A stretch of DNA of 16,101 bases from contig JAKBAC010000071.1 in assembly GCA_021809365.1 (NCBI GenBank), forward strand, positions 1 through 16,101, given 5' to 3'. The position numbers and the translations under genes are program-made. Below, one piece after another: positions 1 to 6,639 of the stretch. Position 1 is the stretch's first letter; the number at the start of each line of letters is the position of its first letter. The stretch is from Planctomycetota bacterium (GTDB lineage Bacteria > Planctomycetota > Phycisphaerae > WQYP01). Under the pieces are notes generated by a model, which ran no database searches, was not told the DNA's origin, and saw only the letters and a program-made list of their open reading frames with translations.

Positions 1-2319
1 CGCAATATCCAGCCGCCGAAAATAAATCCATAATGGAATTAAAATAAGCAGTATGACCCAGGGGAATAATCGCTTCGCTTCCATTCGGGCATGGTGCGAC
101 GCATTCAAATACAGCACCAGCCCGCAGATTACCGAAACGCCGGGAACATCATGCCGCACGTCCGCGGCCCATCGGGTGGCCAGCGCCGGAGGCAGCACTG
201 CATTAAGCTGCACGGTCGAAGAAATGGAAATGTCATGCGGGCCAATAGCGACCACGCCGGGAAACAGGGTGGCCGGTGATTCCTGTAACCGCTGCAACGC
301 CGATGCGGTACCCAATGGCGATTGCCAGGACTTGAGTGCGGAATCAAAAGCGCTGGCACGCAAGCCATTCGCGATAGCAGCTTCCGCCAGAAGCGCCTGA
401 GCGTGAACCATCTGTTCAGGCGTAAAAAACGCCCGCCATGCGGCTAACCGCCTTTGCGCGGTTTGTGTATCGGGAAGAATTGCCGATGCGGTGGTGTATC
501 CCGCAATCAATCGCTTCGCTTGCAGCACCTTAAGCAAATGATCTAACGTGTGCAGTTGAGCTAGCGCCCGATCCGCGGACACTTGATGAATCGTAATCAC
601 CCCTGATTGCCGCAAGTGCCCCCATACGGCCGAAAATTTGGCTTCGTCATGCTTGAGTGCCACCGAGGAACCATCCAAGGATTGCCCGTTGGCGGTATAA
701 TCCACGGCGATCGCCCGGCTTCCCAGCCACAGCGTCATGAGAATAAATGCCGATGTTGCGATGAGCTTGAGCAATCCGGGATGGAACCATTGATTCAAGC
801 TGCGCGACAAGGACCGCGGATTTCGCGGATCATGCGGATTACCAGAGGGCGTTGCCCGGTTGTTCGGGCCATTAGCCGCCACATCCGCCCCTTCGGATTC
901 CGGTGCGATCTCATCATTTAACGATGCGTTCCGCGCTTTGGTTGGCAAGCAATCACCGCGAATTCTTTTATCCGCGCTATCCGCGTAATCCGCGGTCCGG
1001 CAAACCCAAGGCCCAAGATACGCCGGTAAAACTATAAATGTCACCAGCCAGATACACCCGGTGGCGCTGGCAATAAAGAGTCCCAACGTCTGTAACCCCG
1101 TGGCGGAACTCTCGGCCAACGCGCCGTAACCCGTCATGCTGGTACATACACTCATGGATATGGGTCCAACTAAATCCCTTGCGGATAAAGCGGGCATATC
1201 GGTTTGATACTGGCCCGCCTGTTTTACGCGCCGCTGTAATGCCGCAATAAGTTGAATGCCGTAATCGGTCGTCGAGCCGCAGAGTAACCCATCAAATCCC
1301 AGCACGATTAACGGAATATGCAGGTGGAATAAGCCCGCTATGCCCATGGCCGCACCCAGACCAACTATCGGCGGAATCATGCACAGAACCACCGAACCCA
1401 TGCGACGGAAATACCAGGCGATAACCCCGGCCACCAGCAGCGATCCGACAATTGAAATCATTTTCAAATCATGCTTCACCAACCGCTGATTTTCTACAAA
1501 ATTGCGATAAGGTCCCACGATCCACACGCGCAAAGCGGGCATGTGTTTTTCTACTGATGCAATTGCACTGCGAATCGCGGTGAGCATTTTCTCAGAAGCG
1601 GCGACATTTTCCGGCCTGAAAGGCGGAACCAGAATCATCATCGCATGTCGGCCATTGGCGCTAACCAGCAGTGGACCGGAAAAATGCGCCCCCGCCCCTG
1701 CATGAACGGATTTAAATTGTGAAACCAGCAATTGCCGCATATCCAGGGGATCAGCCTGCAATTGTGCGGCAACAATCTGCCCGGCGGGTCCCGCCATTTT
1801 CTGCACTTGCCTGTGAAAATAGTGATCCAGCCACCGTGCTGACAACCGCCGGCGAAGGGTATTAAATTGCTGATGCGAAAGCAGAATGGGAGCGCTATTC
1901 TGTAAAGCCACTTGTGCCTGAACCTGCCGCGATGCCGGTGTTCCGTACCAGAGACTTGAAAAGGCGTGCGTGTTTTGCAGCGCCTGGGCCAAGAGGCGCA
2001 CGGCCACACTTAAATTGCCCTTTTTCCCCGCAGCAAAATGCACATCCAGCCGCATGGCATCCGCCAAGCCATTACGATCCTCGGACAGCCGCACATCATG
2101 GATCGCTGCGCTGTGTGCCGAAAAAAAACTCAACAGACTGGTCTGCCACACAATATTCCGCGATGCGGTAAACAGCAGAACGCCAAGCACCAGCAGCACC
2201 ACGGTTAAGCCAATGCGTTGCCTCTGCAATCGCCCATACCACCAGATCATCCAACGCGTGAGTTGATCGGGCTTCGGGGCGTTAGCGCCCGCAATGCTTG
2301 GGCTATCGGGTGGATTCAT
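1..2319 (-). CDS. MMPL/RND-superfamily predicted exporter (C-terminus off window)
   Basis: An uninterrupted minus-strand reading frame of 773 codons starts at ATG 2319 and leaves the window at base 1, so the C-terminus is missing. Visible parts: a first membrane segment at about residues 37-52; a large periplasmic domain (about 55-285); a block of membrane segments (about 287-435) with the RND-type motif GSTTDYGIQL (348-357) and SMTGYGALAESSATGLQTLG; a hydrophilic loop (440-512); another membrane segment (about 516-533); a second periplasmic domain; and a new membrane segment at 752-767. This two-lobe layout is that of MMPL/RND exporters such as COG4258, which export lipids or other hydrophobic compounds across the inner membrane. 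The start overlaps the stop of the LolA-like gene (ATGA), implying translational coupling and a joint role in moving a lipid or acylated product to the outer membrane. The 440-512 loop is unusually long and carries an inverted-repeat insertion. The substrate is unknown. Confidence 0.85.
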   Translation of the reverse strand, partial: MNPPDSPSIAGANAPKPDQLTRWMIWWYGRLQRQRIGLTVVLLVLGVLLFTASRNIVWQTSLLSFFSAHSAAIHDVRLSEDRNGLADAMRLDVHFAAGKKGNLSVAVRLLAQALQNTHAFSSLWYGTPASRQVQAQVALQNSAPILLSHQQFNTLRRRLSARWLDHYFHRQVQKMAGPAGQIVAAQLQADPLDMRQLLVSQFKSVHAGAGAHFSGPLLVSANGRHAMMILVPPFRPENVAASEKMLTAIRSAIASVEKHMPALRVWIVGPYRNFVENQRLVKHDLKMISIVGSLLVAGVIAWYFRRMGSVVLCMIPPIVGLGAAMGIAGLFHLHIPLIVLGFDGLLCGSTTDYGIQLIAALQRRVKQAGQYQTDMPALSARDLVGPISMSVCTSMTGYGALAESSATGLQTLGLFIASATGCIWLVTFIVLPAYLGPWVCRTADYADSADKRIRGDCLPTKARNASLNDEIAPESEGADVAANGPNNRATPSGNPHDPRNPRSLSRSLNQWFHPGLLKLIATSAFILMTLWLGSRAIAVDYTANGQSLDGSSVALKHDEAKFSAVWGHLRQSGVITIHQVSADRALAQLHTLDHLLKVLQAKRLIAGYTTASAILPDTQTAQRRLAAWRAFFTPEQMVHAQALLAEAAIANGLRASAFDSALKSWQSPLGTASALQRLQESPATLFPGVVAIGPHDISISSTVQLNAVLPPALATRWAADVRHDVPGVSVICGLVLYLNASHHARMEAKRLFPWVILLILIPLWIYFRRLDIA
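811..998. repeat. 188-bp inverted-repeat-bounded segment inside the exporter gene (MITE-like)
   Basis: Bases 811-839 and the reverse complement of 970-998 match at 25 of 29 positions. Both arms begin GGACCGCGGATT and consist of spaced GCGGAT units. The arms bound 188 bp lying wholly inside the exporter gene and translating, in frame and without stops, to roughly residues 441-503 of a hydrophilic loop. Five-base flanks GACAA (806-810) and GGCAA (999-1003) differ at one base and could be a decayed target duplication. The simplest reading is a small non-autonomous element or dispersed repeat tolerated in a cytoplasmic loop. The insertion itself is inferred; the inverted repeat is seen directly. 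Confidence 0.6.
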
Positions 2320-3170
2320 GGCGGACCCACCGGGGCAAAACTTTTCGGTGCCAGTCGCGGATTCAGCCGGGTATGGCGCAACCAGAACATGCTTTGATCG
2401 CCATTTTTTGCGACAATACGAATATATTTTAATTGTTCAGGGCCAGCCTGATGTCCGACCGTAACCTTTTGGGTTGAGGCCGCAAAGCCAAGTTGAATCT
2501 CACGAATGGCCTCTTGGAGCAATCCGCCCAGCGGACGCAACGTAAACAGTTCAAGGTCGGGCGGTGTTTTTTTATGGTTTACGGACACGACTCCGGCCGG
2601 AGCATCTTTTGGCACCGGACGCGGCGCCTTCTGGAAACGGACCTGATACTGCCTGCTGACGTTACCGACGTTCCCCAGCGACCACGCCGCGAATTGCTGC
2701 ATCATAATTCCAATCGCCGGCTGCGAGTCCACTGAACTGGTGCTCCAATGCGCATTGGATTCATTACGCATGTCAAGATGGCGTCCGTTAAGAATATAGC
2801 AGGAGCGATACGGCCAAATCGTTGCAAAGCGAACCCGACTGGGTCGGGCAATGGTAATAATTCCCTTGCTGAAAAAAGGCTTCCGAAGCACCTGCAACTT
2901 CTTTTCACATAAAAAGGCGGACTGAATTGCTTGAACCGATTTCATTCCCGCAAGTACGTTCACCAGTTGTTTCCGTGCGGCACCGCCATTGGCAGCCCCG
3001 GCATGGGCCAGGGGTGGCAGCACTGACAGCCCGGCCAGAATACAAACCAGAAAAGCCGAGATCTGAAAATTGAATCCGCGCGGCCGGCCAATGCCTTCAG
3101 AGCAATCTGCGATGGCCGTGCAATCTTGCCGAGATTTCATTAAAGCCACAACTTTAACCACTTTGATCAT
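2316..3170 (-). CDS. LolA-like periplasmic (lipo)protein/lipid carrier
   Basis: This secreted protein pairs with the MMPL exporter. The frame is open from 3239, but that start would leave only 17 bp before the divergent holA start. ATG 3170 (used here) or ATG 3140 is more plausible; neither has a well-spaced Shine-Dalgarno site. A hydrophobic signal segment, ISAFLVCILAGLSVLPPLAHA, precedes the mature protein. The next stretch, with FLCEKKLQVLRKPFFSKG and then ARPSRVRF and a YILNGRHLD strand, resembles the LolA/outer-membrane lipoprotein carrier pattern (a beta-half-barrel with a polar strand, an L-x-KPL-x-S-x-G turn and a P-x-R-x-R-x turn). The C-terminal part (LRPLGGLLQEAIREIQLGF ... TVGHQAGPEQLKYIRIV) also fits. 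LolA-like proteins next to COG4258-type exporters occur in aryl-polyene and fatty-acid-like clusters, so a lipid or acyl-product transport role is inferred. It is divergent enough that the family call is not certain. Confidence 0.65.
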   Translation of the reverse strand: MIKVVKVVALMKSRQDCTAIADCSEGIGRPRGFNFQISAFLVCILAGLSVLPPLAHAGAANGGAARKQLVNVLAGMKSVQAIQSAFLCEKKLQVLRKPFFSKGIITIARPSRVRFATIWPYRSCYILNGRHLDMRNESNAHWSTSSVDSQPAIGIMMQQFAAWSLGNVGNVSRQYQVRFQKAPRPVPKDAPAGVVSVNHKKTPPDLELFTLRPLGGLLQEAIREIQLGFAASTQKVTVGHQAGPEQLKYIRIVAKNGDQSMFWLRHTRLNPRLAPKSFAPVGPP

Positions 3171-3220
3171 GATCCTGATAATACCATATAAACATAGCGG
3201 CGGCAGCGCCAGGAATGCGG

Positions 3221-3250
3221 TTGGCATTTGTGCCAGCATACAATTAACAT
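3221..3250 (+). promoter_or_regulatory. Candidate holA promoter/operator with almost no leader
   Basis: TTGGCA (3221-3226) lies 18 bases before TAACAT (3245-3250), six bases short of the holA ATG at 3257; TACAAT at 3239-3244 is an alternative -10. Either choice gives a transcript starting at or within a few bases of the start codon, which fits the absence of a Shine-Dalgarno site. The -35 area forms a small palindrome (TGGCA tttg TGCCA). The hexamers are weak and the call is tentative. Confidence 0.3.
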
Positions 3251-3256
3251 ACTCTC

Positions 3257-4342
3257 ATGGCAGCGAAGATTACTGAAGCTAAAATTCAGATACATCCGGT
3301 CATGGTGCTGGCGGGAAGTGAGGCGTTTTTGCGCCGCCAGTGGCTGGGGCGAATCCGCCGGGCGGCTCTGGATGAGTCTTCCATGGACGCGGGATATATT
3401 CGCATGGAAACGAATGTTTCAGTCACAGCCTTGCTGGATGAATGCCGGACGTTCGGCATGTTTTCCAGCCGCAAGTTAGTGGTGCTTGAGCCGGCCGATA
3501 TGTTGCTCAAAGCGCGGGGCGGCAACACTCCTGAATCGCAAAATGAGATTGATGAAGATCAATCCGAAGAACTGGCAGCTTCCGGCGCTTCGACAGCTCG
3601 CGATCTGATTTTGCGATATGCCCAGGCCCCCAGTGACAACGCCACGCTCGTATTAATCTGTGATAACTGGCTGAAAACGACACGCCTGCATAAATTCCTG
3701 GACAAACAAGGTGCCGTGATCCTCTGCCAGGCGATGAAGGAAGATGAAGTTCCGCGCTGGCTGACCCAGCATGCGCGAAGCGAGTTTGCAAAAACCCTCG
3801 ATGCGCAGGCGGCCATGCGTCTGGCGGACCTGGTGGGCACCGATCTGGGACGCCTGGAAAGCGAATTGGCTAAATTGGCGCTATTCGCGGATAAACAAAC
3901 TGCGATTACCACCGCGATGGTCGATGAATTGGTTGGTTTTCAACATGAACAGGTCGTATGGAGTCTTATTGACGCCCTGGCCGCAGGGAACGCCAAGGAA
4001 GCATTAACCCGCCATACAGAACTATGGCAGATGGATGCGCGGATCGGATTTTCTCTGGTGGGAGCCATATTTTTCTGGCTAAGCCAGGTGTTGCGGGCAC
4101 GGGAAATGCTGGATCGCCGCCTTAGCGATAACCAGATTATCAAGGAACTTAAACTCTGGCCGGCACCACGGGCCAGCGCCGTTATGGCTTCCGCCCGCCG
4201 CTGGGGTATTGCAGGCAGCCGCCGGGTCAGCGCTGCGTTGCTGGCAGCGGACATGGCGGCAAAAACCAGCCTGGGCGATCCGCAGCGCAACATGGAGCGC
4301 TTTATCGTGCAGGCGTGCACCAACATGGATGTACCGGCGTAA
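3257..4342 (+). CDS. holA: DNA polymerase III delta subunit (clamp-loader)
   Basis: The 361-residue protein matches HolA in size and layout. Delta opens the sliding clamp ring within the clamp-loader complex during replication. The N-terminal domain has the VMVLAGSEAFLRRQWLGRIR pattern (residues 15-34), the degenerate P-loop-like start typical of delta. The middle domain includes ATLVLICDNWLKTTRL and MKEDEVPRWLTQHAR. The C-terminal collar domain has the expected helices (LADLVGTDLGRLESELAKLA, QVVWSLIDALAAGNAKEAL, then IGFSLVGAIFFWLSQVLRAR). An acidic insert at about residues 90-112 (SQNEIDEDQSEE) is unusual. The start ATG 3257 is preceded by no Shine-Dalgarno sequence and sits close to candidate -10 hexamers, so the mRNA may be leaderless. 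The gene is divergent from the LolA-like gene and convergent with the DinB-family gene, so it is probably transcribed alone. Confidence 0.9.
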   Translation: MAAKITEAKIQIHPVMVLAGSEAFLRRQWLGRIRRAALDESSMDAGYIRMETNVSVTALLDECRTFGMFSSRKLVVLEPADMLLKARGGNTPESQNEIDEDQSEELAASGASTARDLILRYAQAPSDNATLVLICDNWLKTTRLHKFLDKQGAVILCQAMKEDEVPRWLTQHARSEFAKTLDAQAAMRLADLVGTDLGRLESELAKLALFADKQTAITTAMVDELVGFQHEQVVWSLIDALAAGNAKEALTRHTELWQMDARIGFSLVGAIFFWLSQVLRAREMLDRRLSDNQIIKELKLWPAPRASAVMASARRWGIAGSRRVSAALLAADMAAKTSLGDPQRNMERFIVQACTNMDVPA

Positions 4343-4357
4343 AACTATTCCGGCTAT

Positions 4358-4828
4358 TTACAACGGCTTGCCCAGTAGTTGCCGTTTATGCTTGAGAAAT
4401 TTCATGTGATGATCAAAGTGCTGCACATACAATTTCAACAGTTCTTCCAACGTAACGCGCCCGCGCTGATTGTGCGTACCGGCACGCAGGAAGGCGGTTG
4501 CGGGCAGGCGATTGAGAATTTCCGCAGTCAGCAGACGATTTTTCGCGAAGACTTCCCCTGCCATCACCGCGTCAAGATGGTCATAGAACAAATGAGCCGC
4601 AAAAGCACTTTCATCGAATCCGATCAGGGTAGGATTATTTTCCGCGATAATGCGTTTCATGCGGTCGGATGCAATTAGATCACTGTCCATGACATGCAGG
4701 ATGATTTGCCGGATACTCCAGGTATTGGGTATCGGACAGGCGTTAAGGTCCGCAGCAGTCAAGCCTTTTATGGCTGCCGGAAAGATAGATGCCTGTCGCA
4801 GATATTCATCAATAACAGCCTGTTCCAT
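4358..4828 (-). CDS. DinB-family putative metal-dependent protein
   Basis: This 156-residue four-helix-bundle protein fits the DinB/DinB_2 superfamily in size and motifs. The pattern NTWSIRQIILHVMDSD (residues 35-50) is the classic W-S-x-x-(Q/E)-x-x-x-H-x-x-D region, giving H45. The last helix, YVQHFDHHMKFL, supplies H137 and H140 or H141, completing the expected three-histidine metal site. Family members include thiol-dependent S-transferases and hydrolases, but many are uncharacterised, so no reaction is assigned. The frame is open to ATG 4945, but ATG 4828 is preferred: GGAG lies nine bases upstream (4838-4841) and a TATAAT sits further upstream inside the longer frame. The gene ends 15 bases from the holA stop, in convergent orientation. 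It is probably a single-gene unit. Confidence 0.88.
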   Translation of the reverse strand: MEQAVIDEYLRQASIFPAAIKGLTAADLNACPIPNTWSIRQIILHVMDSDLIASDRMKRIIAENNPTLIGFDESAFAAHLFYDHLDAVMAGEVFAKNRLLTAEILNRLPATAFLRAGTHNQRGRVTLEELLKLYVQHFDHHMKFLKHKRQLLGKPL

Positions 4829-4874
4829 GGTCTGATTCTCCAAACAAGTCCATCTTGCATCCACTATCATCAAA

Positions 4875-4880
4875 ATTATA
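4875..4880 (-). promoter_or_regulatory. -10 element of the DinB-family gene
   Basis: A perfect TATAAT on the minus strand lies about 47 bases before the ATG at 4828 and would give a leader of about 40 bases. No good -35 hexamer is seen at the usual distance. Its place inside the longer open frame argues against the 4945 start. Confidence 0.5.
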
Positions 4881-4969
4881 GCGAAAAAAAGCAACCTGTG
4901 CTGTCGAGCCATACGCAAAGTTTTTATTTCTCTCATATTACGCAAATACGGTTCCCATAACCTGCTTTT

Positions 4970-4998
4970 CGGAGATCACGCGATGTTGCTGTGATCCG
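4970..4998 (+). promoter_or_regulatory. Inverted repeat upstream of the PEP-CTERM gene
   Basis: CGGAGATCAC (4970-4979) and GTGATCCG (4991-4998) pair as an eight-base-pair stem with one bulged G and an 11-base loop, 28 bases before the start codon of the PEP-CTERM gene. It may be an operator or a 5' leader hairpin. A clear promoter is not visible in the 80 bases upstream of the gene. Confidence 0.35.
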
Positions 4999-5025
4999 AT
5001 TTTATTTCTTCCGGAGGAACCGATC

Positions 5026-6213
5026 ATGCGTCTACTTAACCCAAAAATATCCCCTGGCAAGGCACTGGCTGTAGCCACCGCCTGTACCACCACGCTGGCC
5101 CTGGCTGCATCCCACGCCAATGGCAGTCCAACCGTAGCGGCCGGTTATTCGCTGACCACCTTTGCGTCCCCCTTTACGGCAGCGGGATTGAATCAGGGAA
5201 TTATCCCCGGCGCTTCACAAGTCGTCAGCGCCCCGGACGACATCACCGTCGCCGGCAACAGTGTGTTTATCGGCTGGGGCAACAACGTCATGTCCGATGG
5301 CAGTGACGGCGGCCAAAGCGTTGTAGCGCAATACACCCTGACCGGGCAGTTGGTTAACCATTTTAATGTGACCGGCCATGTGGAAGGCCTGGCCATGGGC
5401 AATAACGGCCTGCTTTACACCGATGAAAATGAAGACGGCAACTCCGCACTGACCGTTATCAACACGGCCACCGGCAGCCAAATGCGTTATGGCTACCCCA
5501 ACCCATCCGTGCACGGTGGCGGGTTTGACGGCCTGCAATTTATCAATGGGAACCTCTATGCATCCGGCTCAAATCCGGATAATGGCGGCGATGGCCCCGG
5601 GCAGGTCAACAGCCATCCTGTCATTTACCAGGTCACCGCCAATCCAAATTCTTATCCTGCCACAGCCACCGCGATGGGTGTGGTCTGGGGCAATGATATG
5701 GCGACCAATTCTGTGACCGGTCAAACCGTGCAGATGAATGTTTTTGATCCGGATTCGCTGAACCTTACTCCCACGGGCAGTCTGCTTTTGTCCAACGAAA
5801 GCGGAGCACAATTAACTGAAGTTACCAATCCGGGTGCAACTCAGAGCATTTCCGTGTTGAATCTGACGGATGCCTCCGGCAACCCGGTCAATACCGATGA
5901 CACAGGTTTTGCCACCGCCGCGCGCGGAACACTTTTATTTTCCGATGTGAAAAATAACGTGGTTTATGCCCTGACCGCCAATAACGGCTTTACCTTGAAT
6001 CAGGCTTATTCCTCCGACAAAACCAACCACAGTCTGGATATGCTCAACTTCAGCACCGGCGTACTGACCCCCATCGTCACCGGCCTGGGCGGCCCGGCGG
6101 GCATCGGCTTTGTGAACGATCCAGCGGCAGTGCCGGAACCGGCAACCCTGGCCTTGATTATTCTGGCCGCGGGCGGATTACTGCTGATGCCGCGCAAGCG
6201 CGCTTCCCGATAA
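5026..6213 (+). CDS. PEP-CTERM sorted secreted protein, probable beta-propeller-like
   Basis: This is a 395-residue exported protein. The start is firm: GGAGG at 5013-5017 lies eight bases before ATG 5026. The N-terminus is a signal peptide (basic MRLLNPKISPGK, then AVATACTTTLALAAS, then a likely cleavage near SHANG). The C-terminus carries a textbook PEP-CTERM signal: VPEP (369-372), a hydrophobic helix ALIILAAGGLLL, and a basic tail PRKRASR. Such proteins are processed by exosortase (EpsH/XrtA type) and usually go to the cell surface or exopolysaccharide matrix. No exosortase is in the window. The body is rich in Asn, Gly, Thr and Ser, with recurring short strands (DDITVAGNSVFIGWG, GLAMGNNGLLYTDE, GLQFINGNLYASG, RGTLLFSDVKNNVVYAL) like blades of an NHL/SMP-30-type propeller, but the family is not recognised with certainty. 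It is monocistronic, with a terminator downstream. Confidence 0.9.
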   Translation: MRLLNPKISPGKALAVATACTTTLALAASHANGSPTVAAGYSLTTFASPFTAAGLNQGIIPGASQVVSAPDDITVAGNSVFIGWGNNVMSDGSDGGQSVVAQYTLTGQLVNHFNVTGHVEGLAMGNNGLLYTDENEDGNSALTVINTATGSQMRYGYPNPSVHGGGFDGLQFINGNLYASGSNPDNGGDGPGQVNSHPVIYQVTANPNSYPATATAMGVVWGNDMATNSVTGQTVQMNVFDPDSLNLTPTGSLLLSNESGAQLTEVTNPGATQSISVLNLTDASGNPVNTDDTGFATAARGTLLFSDVKNNVVYALTANNGFTLNQAYSSDKTNHSLDMLNFSTGVLTPIVTGLGGPAGIGFVNDPAAVPEPATLALIILAAGGLLLMPRKRASR

Positions 6214-6299
6214 CTTTCAGTAACGCTTTAACGCCGGGAAATATTGACGCGAAGCACGACCCGGCACATCCCAATTTTCCAACACCGATACAACTCCCC

Positions 6300-6335
6300 A
6301 GCCCCGCACAGCCCCCGCCGTGCGGGGCTTTTTTT
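6300..6335 (+). terminator. Rho-independent terminator after the PEP-CTERM gene
   Basis: AGCCCCGCAC (6300-6309) pairs perfectly with GTGCGGGGCT (6320-6329) around a 10-base loop and is followed by seven T (6329-6335). This is a strong intrinsic terminator for the gene ending at 6213. Confidence 0.92.
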
Positions 6336-6341
6336 CAAAAC

Positions 6342-6388
6342 AAAGGTACCTGACACCTTTTCCGAAAAAAAAGGTGTCAGGTACCTTT
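6342..6388. repeat. 20-bp perfect inverted repeat, REP-like
   Basis: AAAGGTACCTGACACCTTTT (6342-6361) is perfectly complementary to 6369-6388, with a seven-base spacer and a T run to 6392. Each arm contains GGTACC and is itself partly palindromic (AAAGGT ... ACCTTT). It lies six bases past the T tract of the preceding terminator. The design resembles a REP or MITE-like element, possibly of the type mobilised by REP-associated tyrosine transposases; none is encoded here. With its T run it could also act as a second terminator. Confidence 0.75.
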
Positions 6389-6530
6389 TTTTCGAGTTGG
6401 GCGATTTTTTTGCCGCATTCGGGGGTGCCGGGAAGGAGGCATCAGGGGAGGCGCTGCTTGGAGATGCGCCCTTGCGATGTATTTTCCGCGAGGCGGTGTG
6501 GAACGGAAATATTGCGGTGCGCAGCGACAT

Positions 6531-6558
6531 CTGCGGCTAACACTCTGCGGCTAACACT
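6531..6558. repeat. 14-bp tandem direct repeat (x2)
   Basis: CTGCGGCTAACACT occurs twice head to tail (6531-6544 and 6545-6558), ending three bases before the -35 hexamer of the YceI-like gene. It could be a duplicated regulator site or a scar left by an element. Confidence 0.7.
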
Positions 6559-6561
6559 CAT

Positions 6562-6590
6562 TTGAATTAGTTGGTTCAATATTTGATAAT
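6562..6590 (+). promoter_or_regulatory. Sigma70-type promoter of the YceI-like gene
   Basis: TTGAAT (6562-6567) and GATAAT (6585-6590) are separated by exactly 17 bases. The expected transcript start, near 6597, lies downstream of the longest possible frame start (TTG 6571) and about 43 bases before ATG 6640, supporting the shorter start. Confidence 0.65.
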
Positions 6591-6639
6591 AGCCTCAACG
6601 GCGCTGTGTAGCGCAGGGCCGGTCATGCGGGGACTTTTT

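Larger units (their letters stand above)
6214..6639. other. Gene-poor stretch with terminator, long palindrome, tandem repeat and yceI promoter
   Basis: No credible gene is seen in these 426 bases. Short frames on both strands cross the palindrome and encode only repeat-derived peptides. The stretch holds, in order, a Rho-independent terminator (6300-6335), a 20-bp inverted repeat (6342-6388), about 140 bases without recognised content, a 14-bp tandem duplication (6531-6558), and the promoter of the YceI-like gene (6562-6590). Confidence 0.7.

Noticed and set aside
1638..2266. Frames on both strands within the exporter gene
   Set aside because: They are shadows of the 773-codon exporter frame, which has RND motifs and membrane segments.
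6228..6540. Overlapping frames of about 100 residues on both strands across the 6342-6388 palindrome
   Set aside because: The peptides are translations of the terminator and inverted repeat, have biased composition, and lack ribosome sites or domain patterns.
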